A stretch of 61,747 bases of DNA from an uncultured Eubacteriales bacterium (GTDB lineage: Bacteria; Bacillota; Clostridia; Oscillospirales; Acutalibacteraceae), in NCBI GenBank assembly GCA_934454655.1, contig CAKSFK010000012.1, forward strand, positions 1 through 61,747. The letters run 5' to 3'. Position numbers and translations under genes: made by a program. Below the pieces are notes generated by a model. That model saw nothing but the letters and a program-made list of their open reading frames with translations. It searched no databases and was not told the DNA's origin. Below are positions 25,826 to 33,578 of the stretch, piece by piece; within the stretch, counting starts at the first letter, position 1; each line of letters begins with the position of its first letter.

Positions 25826-26576
25826 AAAAATTTGTAATGCTGTTCATATCGTAAAGCCCGGGGGCTTTTCCGTAAAGGAATTTTGCCGCTTTAACGGCAC
25901 CTGCCGCAAATACCTCGCGTGACCGCGCGGAGTGCGAGATTTTGATTATTTCATCGTGCCCCGCAAAAATAACTTCGTGCTCTCCGACAATATTGCCGCC
26001 CCTTACCGAGTGTATCCCGATTTCGTTTTTAGGGCGTTTGCGCCTTACCGAGTGCCTGTCATACTCATAATTAAGCGTATCGCCGAAAACGGAATTAATT
26101 TCATTCGCAAGCATCAGTGCCGTGCCGGAGGGAGCGTCTATCTTCTGATTGTGGTGAGCCTCAACAATTTCAACATCAAACCCGTCCCCCAAAATCGAGG
26201 CGGCACGTTTTGCAAGGCTTGCAATAAGATTGACGCCGATAGACATATTAAATGTGAAAAAAATCGGTATCTTCTTCGCTGCGGAATGTATTTTTTCAAT
26301 CTGTGCGCTGTCATACCCCGTGGTTGCAATGACCGCGGGAATGTTATTGCGGACGGCAAATTCAAGCAGACCGTCAAGCAGGCTTACGTTTGAAAAATCA
26401 ATTATAATGTCGGCATTAACGTTAATGTCCCGAAAATCGGTAAAAACAGGGAAGCTTTCACCGTTATTAATTCTGTCAACTCCGGCAACAACTTCAATGC
26501 CGCCGTCGCTTTTTGCGGCTTCGGCAACAAATTTGCCCATTTTGCCCGAGGCGCCGCAAAGAATGGCTTTTATCAT
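25824..26576 (-). CDS. dapB: 4-hydroxy-tetrahydrodipicolinate reductase
   Basis: NAD(P)H-dependent step of the diaminopimelate/lysine pathway. N-terminal Rossmann start IKAILCGASGKMGKFVAEA and the substrate motif EAHHNQKIDAPSGTA are intact. 250 residues, normal. The ribosome binding site is weak (CGGATG), 16 bp after dapA. Product feeds peptidoglycan; its substrate pool is also the precursor taken by dipicolinate synthase in spores (see 39661-41037). Confidence 0.96.
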   Translation of the reverse strand: MIKAILCGASGKMGKFVAEAAKSDGGIEVVAGVDRINNGESFPVFTDFRDINVNADIIIDFSNVSLLDGLLEFAVRNNIPAVIATTGYDSAQIEKIHSAAKKIPIFFTFNMSIGVNLIASLAKRAASILGDGFDVEIVEAHHNQKIDAPSGTALMLANEINSVFGDTLNYEYDRHSVRRKRPKNEIGIHSVRGGNIVGEHEVIFAGHDEIIKISHSARSREVFAAGAVKAAKFLYGKAPGLYDMNSITNF

Positions 26577-26592
26577 TTTTTCACATCCGTTT

Positions 26593-27486
26593 TTATTTTT
26601 GTATCAAACCGCACTCTTCAAGCTTCTGTCTGAGGTTTTGTACCGCGCCTTTGTCCATCGGATAAAGCGGAAGACGGCACGGACCTGCGTCCAGTCCCAG
26701 AATATTCATAGCTTCCTTTACGGGTATGGGATTAACATCGCTGAAAAGGGCGTTCATAAGCCCGGTATACTTTAATTGCAGTTCCGCGGCGGAGCGTGTA
26801 TCTCCGTTTAAACAGTCGGAGCACATTTCGTGCATGACTCCGGGTAAGAAGTTTGAAAGAACGGAAATAACGCCGATTCCACCAAGCGACATAATCGGCA
26901 CGGTCTGGTCGTCGTTGCCCGAGTAAATATCCAGTTCATCTCCGCAAAGATAGCGTGTTTTTGCAACGGAAGAAAGGTCGCCGTTGGCTTCCTTTACGGC
27001 AACAATGTTTTGGTGTTTCGCAAGTTCCTTGTAGGTTTCGGGTTTAATGGCAACCCCCGTGCGCGAGGGTACGTTGTAAAGAATTATCGGCTTGTTAACA
27101 CGATCCGCAATGTAATTGTAATGTGCAACAAGTCCGTGCTGAGAGGTTTTGTTGTAATAAGGCGTTACCATTAAAAACGCGTCGGCGCCGGCTTTCTCGG
27201 CATCCTCACAAAGTCCTACGGAATACACCGTGTCGTTACTTCCCGTTCCCGCGATAAGCGGCACTCTGCCGTTATTTGCCATAGCGGCGGTTTCAATCAC
27301 CTTTACGTGTTCCTCATAATTAAGCGTGGATTTTTCTCCCGTGGTCCCGCAGATGACCAGCGCGTCTATCCCGCCGCGTATCTGCTCGTCAACTAAGGAT
27401 GAAAGACGTTTAAAATTAACGCTTCCGTCCTTTTTCATAGGTGTAATGAGTGCCGTTGCTGCGCCGGTAAAAATTCTTTTTTTCAT
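26593..27486 (-). CDS. dapA: 4-hydroxy-tetrahydrodipicolinate synthase
   Basis: Condenses pyruvate with aspartate semialdehyde. Class I aldolase fold: catalytic tyrosine in YNVPSRTG, Schiff-base lysine in IVAVKEANGD, and GTTGEKSTLNYEEH in the active site. About 297 residues. ATG 27486 is chosen because GGAGTGG lies 9 nt upstream; a TTG 18 nt further up is inside that region. Second gene of asd-dapA-dapB. Confidence 0.97.
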   Translation of the reverse strand: MKKRIFTGAATALITPMKKDGSVNFKRLSSLVDEQIRGGIDALVICGTTGEKSTLNYEEHVKVIETAAMANNGRVPLIAGTGSNDTVYSVGLCEDAEKAGADAFLMVTPYYNKTSQHGLVAHYNYIADRVNKPIILYNVPSRTGVAIKPETYKELAKHQNIVAVKEANGDLSSVAKTRYLCGDELDIYSGNDDQTVPIMSLGGIGVISVLSNFLPGVMHEMCSDCLNGDTRSAAELQLKYTGLMNALFSDVNPIPVKEAMNILGLDAGPCRLPLYPMDKGAVQNLRQKLEECGLIQK

Positions 27487-27510
27487 AAAAGACCACTCCT
27501 TCAAAATATG

Positions 27511-28593
27511 TTAATCCATATAACCCTCTGCACAAAGTAGCTCCGCAAGCAGCACCGCGCCGCCGGCAGCGCCTCTTAGGGTATTATGGGAAACGCAAAC
27601 GAATTTAAAGTCATACTGCGAATCCTCGCGCAGTCTGCCGACGGAAATTGCCATACCGCCTTCTATATCGCGGCAGAGCTTTGTCTGCGGCATATCGTCC
27701 TCGTTGAAATAATGCAGGAACTGTTTGGGCGCGTGCGGCAATTTAAGCTTCTGCGGTTCGCCCGAATAGTTTTTCCATATTTCAAGAATTTCATCCTTTG
27801 TCGGTTTCTTTTCAAAATCAACAAATACCGAAGCCAAATGACCGTCCGACACAGGCACTCTTATGCACTGCGCGGTGAATTTCGGGCTTTCGGCGGGAAT
27901 GATCTTTCCGTTTTCTATTCTGCCCCATATCTTAAGAGGTTCTTTCTCGCTCTTTTCCTCTTCGCCGCCGATGTAGGGAATAACGTTATCAATCATTTCG
28001 GGCCAGCGCTCAAAGGTTTTTCCCGCACCCGATATTGCCTGATACGTTGAAACGAGCACTCGGCGTACACTAAACTTTTCATCAAGAGGATAGAGCGCGG
28101 GGACATAGCTTTGGAGCGAGCAGTTTGATTTGACCGCAATAAATCCGCGCTTTGTGCCGAGACGCTTGCGCTGATCGTCAATTATCCTTATATGGTCGGA
28201 ATTTATTTCGGGTATAACCATCGGAACGTCGGGTGTAAAACGGTGCGCGCTGTTGTTTGAAACAATGGGGCATTCCTTTTTTGCATACTTTTCCTCAAGC
28301 GCCTTTATTTCGTCCTTTTTCATATTAACGGCGCAAAAGCAGAAATCAACAAGTCCGATAATCTTATCAATGTCGCCCTCGGCGTCAAGAACGGTCATAT
28401 TTTTTAAGGATTCGGGGATAGGCTCTTTCATTGCCCAGCGGTTTCCTATCGCCTCGTTATAGGTCTTTCCGGCAGAGTTTGAACTTGCCGCAAGCGCGGT
28501 AACGTTGAACCACGGGTGATCGTGCAGTAAAAGCGCAAATCGCTGACCCACCATTCCCGTAGCGCCGATAATACCTACGTTAAACTTCTTCAT
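27511..28593 (-). CDS. asd: Aspartate-semialdehyde dehydrogenase, archaeal/fungal type
   Basis: Reduces aspartyl phosphate to aspartate semialdehyde, the entry to lysine, threonine, methionine and diaminopimelate. N-terminal VGIIGATGMVGQRFA binds NADP; the catalytic cysteine is in VKSNCSLQ (about C158), and the C terminus HNTLRGAAGGAVLLAELL is characteristic of the archaeal/fungal branch rather than the usual enteric or Bacillus type. 360 residues, normal for that branch. ATG 28593 has GGAGCTG upstream. Heads the asd-dapA-dapB operon. Confidence 0.93.
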   Translation of the reverse strand: MKKFNVGIIGATGMVGQRFALLLHDHPWFNVTALAASSNSAGKTYNEAIGNRWAMKEPIPESLKNMTVLDAEGDIDKIIGLVDFCFCAVNMKKDEIKALEEKYAKKECPIVSNNSAHRFTPDVPMVIPEINSDHIRIIDDQRKRLGTKRGFIAVKSNCSLQSYVPALYPLDEKFSVRRVLVSTYQAISGAGKTFERWPEMIDNVIPYIGGEEEKSEKEPLKIWGRIENGKIIPAESPKFTAQCIRVPVSDGHLASVFVDFEKKPTKDEILEIWKNYSGEPQKLKLPHAPKQFLHYFNEDDMPQTKLCRDIEGGMAISVGRLREDSQYDFKFVCVSHNTLRGAAGGAVLLAELLCAEGYMD

Positions 28594-28638
28594 TGAAAAC
28601 AGCTCCAATCAAAATAAGGGGTAAATGCAATTTTATAC

Positions 28639-28667
28639 TTGATATATAAAGACTTTTGCAATATAAT
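28639..28667 (+). promoter_or_regulatory. Promoter of queA
   Basis: TTGATA (28639-28644), 17-nt spacer, TATAAT (28662-28667). Leader of about 65 nt before queA. It overlaps in territory with the divergent asd promoter. Confidence 0.65.
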
Positions 28668-28668
28668 A

Positions 28669-28697
28669 AATATAACATTGTAAATATTATTTGTCAA
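28669..28697 (-). promoter_or_regulatory. Promoter of asd-dapA-dapB
   Basis: Minus-strand TTGACA (28692-28697) and TATATT (28669-28674) with 17-nt spacing, about 75 nt before asd. The leader is too short for a lysine riboswitch. Confidence 0.7.
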
Positions 28698-28736
28698 TTT
28701 ATTTTATGCCGAAAACGGAGAGAAGTTTAACAGTAT

Positions 28737-29762
28737 ATGTGGAAGACAAGCGATTTTTATTATGACCTTCCCGAAGAGCTTATTGCACAAAAGCCGGTAG
28801 AGCCGCGTAACTGTTCGCGACTTATGGTTCTGCCGCGGGGCGGCGGTGAAATTAAACATAAGCATTTTTATGATTTAACGGAGTTTTTAAAACCGGGGGA
28901 CTGCCTGGTTCTTAATGATACGCGCGTGCTTCCCGCAAGACTTTACGGAGTGCGGGAGGATACGGGCGCCGTTGTTGAGTTTGTTTTGCTGCGCCAGCGC
29001 GGAAACAAGCTTTGGGAGTGCCTTGCGGGTCCGGGCAAAAAGGCTAAAACGGGTTATAGGTTTAAATTTTCCGATAAGCTTTCAGCCGAGGTTGTCAATG
29101 TGCTTGAGGACGGCAACCGTATGATTGAGTTTGAGTGTGAAGGCAATTTTTTCACCGTGCTTGACGAGGTGGGACAAATGCCGCTTCCGCCATACATAAA
29201 GGAAAAGCTTAAGGATAAAGAACGCTATCAGACCGTTTATTCAAGGGAGGCGGGTTCAGCCGCCGCGCCTACCGCGGGTCTGCACTTTACAAAGGAAATG
29301 CTCGAAGATATTAAAAGCAAGGGCATACGCATAGCTTATGTAACGCTTCACGTGGGGCTCGGCACGTTCAGACCCGTTAAGGTTGATGACGTGACAAAGC
29401 ACAAAATGCACACCGAACATTTTTACATACCGCAGGAAGCGGCACAGACACTTAATCAAACAAAGGCCGAGGGCGGAAGAGTGATCTGCGTGGGGACAAC
29501 TTCGTGCAGAACGGTTGAAAGCTGCGCCTTAAAGTACGGTGAAATAAAAGAGTGCTCGGGCGATACGGATATATTCATATACCCAGGCTTTGAATTTAAA
29601 TGTATGGACGGGCTTATAACAAATTTCCACCTGCCCGAAAGCACGCTTATAATGCTTGTTTCCGCCTTTGCCGGTTACGATAACGTTATGAACGCCTACA
29701 AGACCGCCGTGGCTGAAAAGTACCGTTTCTTCAGTTTCGGCGACGCTATGCTTATTATATGA
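28737..29762 (+). CDS. queA: S-adenosylmethionine:tRNA ribosyltransferase-isomerase QueA
   Basis: Transfers the ribosyl part of SAM to 7-aminomethyl-7-deazaguanine in tRNA, making epoxyqueuosine. Conserved blocks: YDLPEELIAQKPVEPR at the N terminus, LNDTRVLPARLYG, and PTAGLHFTKEML. 341 residues, normal. Other queuosine genes are not in the window. It is followed by ilvE after 30 bp and could share a transcript. Confidence 0.97.
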   Translation: MWKTSDFYYDLPEELIAQKPVEPRNCSRLMVLPRGGGEIKHKHFYDLTEFLKPGDCLVLNDTRVLPARLYGVREDTGAVVEFVLLRQRGNKLWECLAGPGKKAKTGYRFKFSDKLSAEVVNVLEDGNRMIEFECEGNFFTVLDEVGQMPLPPYIKEKLKDKERYQTVYSREAGSAAAPTAGLHFTKEMLEDIKSKGIRIAYVTLHVGLGTFRPVKVDDVTKHKMHTEHFYIPQEAAQTLNQTKAEGGRVICVGTTSCRTVESCALKYGEIKECSGDTDIFIYPGFEFKCMDGLITNFHLPESTLIMLVSAFAGYDNVMNAYKTAVAEKYRFFSFGDAMLII

Positions 29763-29792
29763 GTCAATTTTTCCGAAAGGGATGTTTTAAAA

Positions 29793-30857
29793 ATGGAAAT
29801 TAAAATCACAAAGGCTGCCGTGTTAAAAGAAAAGCCCGACAGCAGTACACTGGGCTTCGGGAGAATTTTTACCGACCATATGTTTGTAATGGATTATTCG
29901 CGTGAACAGGGCTGGCACGACGCAAGAATAGTGCCGTTCGGCAATATCTCGCTTCACCCGGCATCAACCGTTTTACATTACGGCTCTGAAATATTTGAGG
30001 GCTTAAAGGCTTATCGCCGCAAGGACGGCGAGGTTCAGCTCTTCCGCCCGACGGAAAATATAAAAAGATTAAATAACTCCGCCGAGCGCCTTTGCCTGCC
30101 GCAGATACCCGAAGAGGATTTTATGCAGATCCTGGATACATTTATTGGTCTTGAAAAAGACTGGACGCCGTCTGCAGAGGGCACATCGCTTTATATTCGT
30201 CCGTTTATGTTCGGAGATGATGAAAATCTGGGCGTTCACGCGGTAAATCACGCAAAGTTTGTAATTATTCTCTCGCCTGTCGGCAGTTACTATAAGGAAG
30301 GCATCAATCCCGTTAAAATTATGATAGAGGATAAGGATGTCCGCGCCGTCCGCGGCGGAACGGGCTATGCTAAGTGCGGCGGAAACTATGCCGCAAGCAA
30401 CCGTGCGGGTGAAAAGGCAGAGGAAAAGGGATATTCGCAGGTTCTGTGGCTCGACGGCGTTGAACGCAAATACATAGAAGAGGTCGGCGCAATGAACGTA
30501 ATGTTCAAAATAGACGGCGAAATAGTTACCCCGGCGCTTACAGGCTCAATTCTTCCGGGTATAACGCGTAAGTCCTGCATAGAGGTACTGAAAGACGAGG
30601 GCTACACCGTAAGCGAACGGCTGCTAAGCGTTGACGAACTCGGCGATGCGCTTAAAAACGGCAAGCTGGAAGAGGCTTGGGGCTGCGGTACGGCGGCGGT
30701 TGTATCACCGATAGGCGAACTTTGCTACAAAGATGTTAGGTACACAATAAATAACGGTGAAATAGGCAAGGTAACTCAACATCTGTACGATACGCTTACA
30801 GGTATCCAGTGGGGCAACCTGCCCGACACCAAAGGCTGGACATATCCGATAAAATAA
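29793..30857 (+). CDS. ilvE: Branched-chain amino acid aminotransferase
   Basis: Class IV PLP enzyme, final step of valine, leucine and isoleucine synthesis (and first of their breakdown). Signatures: HYGSEIFEGLKAYR near the N terminus, GGNYAASNRAGEKA containing the region of the PLP lysine (YAKCGGNYAAS), and YIEEVGAMNVMF; 354 residues as in the longer BCAT branch. GAAAGGGATG lies before the ATG. Ends at a strong terminator. Confidence 0.95.
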   Translation: MEIKITKAAVLKEKPDSSTLGFGRIFTDHMFVMDYSREQGWHDARIVPFGNISLHPASTVLHYGSEIFEGLKAYRRKDGEVQLFRPTENIKRLNNSAERLCLPQIPEEDFMQILDTFIGLEKDWTPSAEGTSLYIRPFMFGDDENLGVHAVNHAKFVIILSPVGSYYKEGINPVKIMIEDKDVRAVRGGTGYAKCGGNYAASNRAGEKAEEKGYSQVLWLDGVERKYIEEVGAMNVMFKIDGEIVTPALTGSILPGITRKSCIEVLKDEGYTVSERLLSVDELGDALKNGKLEEAWGCGTAAVVSPIGELCYKDVRYTINNGEIGKVTQHLYDTLTGIQWGNLPDTKGWTYPIK

Positions 30858-30866
30858 GTTGTTGGC

Positions 30867-30902
30867 AAAAAAGCCCCCCTGCCGCGGCAGGGGGGCTTTT
30901 TT
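30867..30902. terminator. Bidirectional terminator between ilvE and the NlpC-like gene
   Basis: GC-rich stem with six A and six T at the ends (30867-30882 with 30887-30902) and a 4-nt loop. Serves the two convergent genes. Confidence 0.92.
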
Positions 30903-30903
30903 G

Positions 30904-32265
30904 TTAACTTTCGGTTTCCGATGAGGAACTCGGCTCTTCGGAACTTGAGGAAGTGACGGGCTCCGGTTCGGGGATTTTTTTATTCAGTACAATATTAAGG
31001 GTGTTTTTGCTGTTGCTTGCGGTAGTGAGCTTTATGTCGCTGACCTTGCTTTCAAGCGTGTATCCATCCGGCACGGAAATAATTACCGAATAGTCGCCGT
31101 AAGCAAGATTTTCTTTTTGAACCTTGCCGTTATCGGCTGAGGTAAGGCATGCTACAACGCCGGTTTTTTTGTTTGTCAGGGTAAACACCGTGCCGCCGAT
31201 GCCGCGTCCGTCTGTATCGGTTACCGCAATATCAAGCAGTGCGGACATTCTTATGCTTGCGGGCGGGGTTATAACGGCTATGGGCCATTGCGGATCGGGA
31301 CCGAAGTGCATTCTTTCAACCGAGCAAAATTCCGGACCGTTGCTGTTGCCTACGTGAAAAACCCAGTTGTAATTGTTTTTGTAACCCGCATATATCGCAA
31401 CGTGACTGCCTGTGTCACTGCGGCGTTTTGCGTCGCAAAAAACAAGCACAGAGCCTATCGGAATGTTTTCGGCGGCTTTGAAATTTATAAAGCCCGAGGA
31501 TGTTTTCGACGCGGTGAATGATATTCTTTTGGAATGTCCCGCGTTTATCCACTGCTTTAATGCTCCGTACCAGTCATTAGCCGATGTTGAACGTTCGGGT
31601 CTTGCAAGCGCCGAGGTGTCAATTCCTGCAACATTGGGTAAATAATTGAAGTAAACATACGTTACGTAAGAGGCACATACGAGCCCATGTTTTTCAAAAA
31701 AGCCGATGTCGGGAGCGCCGTTTGTGGTTTCGTATCCGGTAGAGCCGCCGGCGTATGTGATTTTTGAAAGCCACCCGAGCCCTCTTTTGCGCGGCGCTAA
31801 AACATACTGCCACATTTTTCCGTCATTGCGGTGTTTTGTTATGTTGTAACCGGTGTAAATGAGGGAGTCAAGAAATATGTTGTCGTCAATATCCGAATTT
31901 GTGTTGTATTTAAAAGAACCGCCGGAAACAGGCGCGGTTGCTGCCGCGGCGGGCGCGGGGGATTTCTTTTCTTTGACCTTCGGCTTTTCGGTTACGGGGT
32001 TGCCGCTTGAGGCAGGTTCGGATGACGAAACGGGGACTTCCGCCTGCGATGAGCTTTCCTCCGCCGTCGGCTGTAGCGACGTCACCTGCCGTGAGGATGA
32101 GGAAACGGGCTCCCTTTGCCTTTTTTCATTTCGTGTGTAAAACATCGTAACGGGAACCGCGGTAATGCAAAGCGCGGTGAGAACAGCAACGGCTGAAACC
32201 TGTATTTTGTGTGTTGTAATAAATACTTTTGCCGATTTTAAAAAGGATATTAGTTTAGCTTTCAT
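30904..32265 (-). CDS. Membrane-anchored NlpC/P60- or CHAP-like protein with SpaA-type domain
   Basis: Cell-surface protein. An N-terminal hydrophobic helix (about 21-43) acts as signal anchor, followed by a Ser/Pro/Ala-rich spacer (about 50-115), a papain-like hydrolase domain (about 120-335) with likely catalytic Cys197 (HGLVCASYV), His288 (TGSHVAIYAGY) and a polar residue near His304, then a Cna-B/SpaA-like beta domain (about 340-430) and a Ser/Glu tail. This suggests peptidoglycan cleavage, perhaps in growth, division or spore formation; the hydrolase fold assignment rests on the Cys/His motifs. No LPXTG motif is seen. Ribosome binding site (GGAAGT) is modest. Confidence 0.75.
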   Translation of the reverse strand: MKAKLISFLKSAKVFITTHKIQVSAVAVLTALCITAVPVTMFYTRNEKRQREPVSSSSRQVTSLQPTAEESSSQAEVPVSSSEPASSGNPVTEKPKVKEKKSPAPAAAATAPVSGGSFKYNTNSDIDDNIFLDSLIYTGYNITKHRNDGKMWQYVLAPRKRGLGWLSKITYAGGSTGYETTNGAPDIGFFEKHGLVCASYVTYVYFNYLPNVAGIDTSALARPERSTSANDWYGALKQWINAGHSKRISFTASKTSSGFINFKAAENIPIGSVLVFCDAKRRSDTGSHVAIYAGYKNNYNWVFHVGNSNGPEFCSVERMHFGPDPQWPIAVITPPASIRMSALLDIAVTDTDGRGIGGTVFTLTNKKTGVVACLTSADNGKVQKENLAYGDYSVIISVPDGYTLESKVSDIKLTTASNSKNTLNIVLNKKIPEPEPVTSSSSEEPSSSSETES

Positions 32266-32310
32266 TTCAACTTCCGTTCTTTTGTGATACTTTTTTTGAT
32301 ACGGTTTACC

Positions 32311-32339
32311 ATTTTAATACATTTATATGTATTTGTCAA
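32311..32339 (-). promoter_or_regulatory. Promoter of the NlpC/P60-like gene
   Basis: Minus-strand TTGACA (32334-32339) and TAAAAT (32311-32316), 17-nt spacer, about 45 nt upstream of the start. Confidence 0.7.
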
Positions 32340-32372
32340 CCGTCTGCCGCGTTGCCGGCGGAATAATTGTAC

Positions 32373-32401
32373 TTGAAAAGAGAAAAGGGTTGTGATAAAA
32401 T
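32373..32401 (+). promoter_or_regulatory. Promoter of the zinc-ribbon gene
   Basis: TTGAAA (32373-32378), 17-nt spacer, TAAAAT (32396-32401), about 32 nt before the start codon. Confidence 0.55.
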
Positions 32402-32433
32402 GGTTAAAAGAATATCTGTTAGGAGGATATGCT

Positions 32434-32838
32434 ATGGATTTTATTGACGATACCGTAAAAAAAGCCAAGGAGGCAATTGATATTGCCTGCAAAAAAACAA
32501 GCGAGGTTGTTAATCTGCAAAAGCAGAAGTTTGATGCCGCGGCGCTTGAAAACAAAAAGTCAAAGGATTTTGCCCTTTTGGGAGAAATCTATTTCAACCG
32601 TATAAAGGACGAGGAGATTGGCGATGAAAACATTGCCAACCTTGTTGCGGAAATAAAGGAAAAAGATGAAAAAATAGCGGCGCTCAGGGCTGAAATAAAT
32701 GCGGCAAAAAGAAAAATGAACTGTCCTGCCTGCGGTTCGGTTATTGATAAAACGTCAAATTACTGCAATGTCTGCGGCGCTAAGCTTGTTTTTGAGAGCG
32801 ATGGGGACGAACAAACCGAAGAAGAAAACAAAGAATAA
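32434..32838 (+). CDS. Small coiled-coil zinc-ribbon protein, function unknown
   Basis: 134-residue soluble protein. The N-terminal two thirds are rich in Lys, Glu and Ala and predicted helical or coiled coil (about 1-90); the C terminus holds a zinc ribbon with CPAC and CNVC pairs about 15 residues apart, then an acidic tail. Similar small proteins are widespread in Clostridia, but I know of no defined role. ATG 32434 has AGGAGG 7 nt upstream, which rules out a longer start 42 nt earlier. Confidence 0.8.
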   Translation: MDFIDDTVKKAKEAIDIACKKTSEVVNLQKQKFDAAALENKKSKDFALLGEIYFNRIKDEEIGDENIANLVAEIKEKDEKIAALRAEINAAKRKMNCPACGSVIDKTSNYCNVCGAKLVFESDGDEQTEEENKE

Positions 32839-32888
32839 CGTACATAACGGCAGATGATGTGATTCTGCCGTTTTTTTCGGAGGCGAAT

Positions 32889-33578
32889 ATGAAAAAAATA
32901 GGAATAATTATTGCCGATGCGGACGAATTTGCACCTTTTGAAAAGCTTATAAGCAAAGATGTAACCGCCGCGGAAACCTTTCTTAAGCGGAAAAAGCTTA
33001 TCTTTAATGTGGGCGGCGCACAGGTTATTGCACTGCACTGCGGAATAGGCAAGGTAAACGCGGCGGCAGCAGCGGCGCACCTCGCCGATTGCGGATGCGC
33101 GGCAATTGTGAACTTCGGGCTTTCGGGCGGTATCAGCGGTGTCTGCCGCGGCGAAACGGTACTTTGTACCGAGTTTTTGGAGCACGATTTCGATCTTTCG
33201 GGCATAGGGTACAAGCCGTTTGAAAAACCCGGTCAGGAATACGTTTACCGTGCCGATGAAAAGCTTTGCGGAATTGTGAGAAAACTTGTGCCGGGAATTA
33301 AAGAGGGAACAGCCGTAACCGGAGATTGCTTTGTTAACGATGCGGCAAAAAGAAAATTCCTTAAGGACGAGTTTTCGGCTATGTGCTGTGATATGGAAAC
33401 TGCCGCTGTCGCGTATGTGTGCCGTTTTTCCGATATACCGTTTGTCTGTGTAAGGAAAATTTCGGACGACGCGGGGAACGACGCTATTGACAGTCACAGA
33501 GAAATGAATACCTTGGGCGAAACGGATTTGGCACGTCTGTGCCTTGAAATTACGTCCGCCGTTGCCGAAAATGACTGA
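32889..33578 (+). CDS. mtnN: 5'-methylthioadenosine/S-adenosylhomocysteine nucleosidase
   Basis: Hydrolyses MTA and SAH to adenine and the thioribose, recycling SAM by-products. Family marks: GIIIADADEFAPFEKL at the N terminus, HCGIGKVNAAAAAA, the Met-Glu pair in CDMETAAVAYVC that binds the ribose, and the catalytic aspartate in KISDDAG. 229 residues, normal. ATG 32889 has GGAGGCG upstream. Its last 8 nt overlap the start of the SpoVB-like gene. Confidence 0.93.
   Translation: MKKIGIIIADADEFAPFEKLISKDVTAAETFLKRKKLIFNVGGAQVIALHCGIGKVNAAAAAAHLADCGCAAIVNFGLSGGISGVCRGETVLCTEFLEHDFDLSGIGYKPFEKPGQEYVYRADEKLCGIVRKLVPGIKEGTAVTGDCFVNDAAKRKFLKDEFSAMCCDMETAAVAYVCRFSDIPFVCVRKISDDAGNDAIDSHREMNTLGETDLARLCLEITSAVAEND

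Noticed and set aside
28594..28736. Lysine riboswitch or T-box upstream of asd
   Set aside because: Leader too short and lacks the L-box core or T-box AGGGTGGNACCGCG sequence; the same was checked for lysS, glyS and brnQ without a hit.
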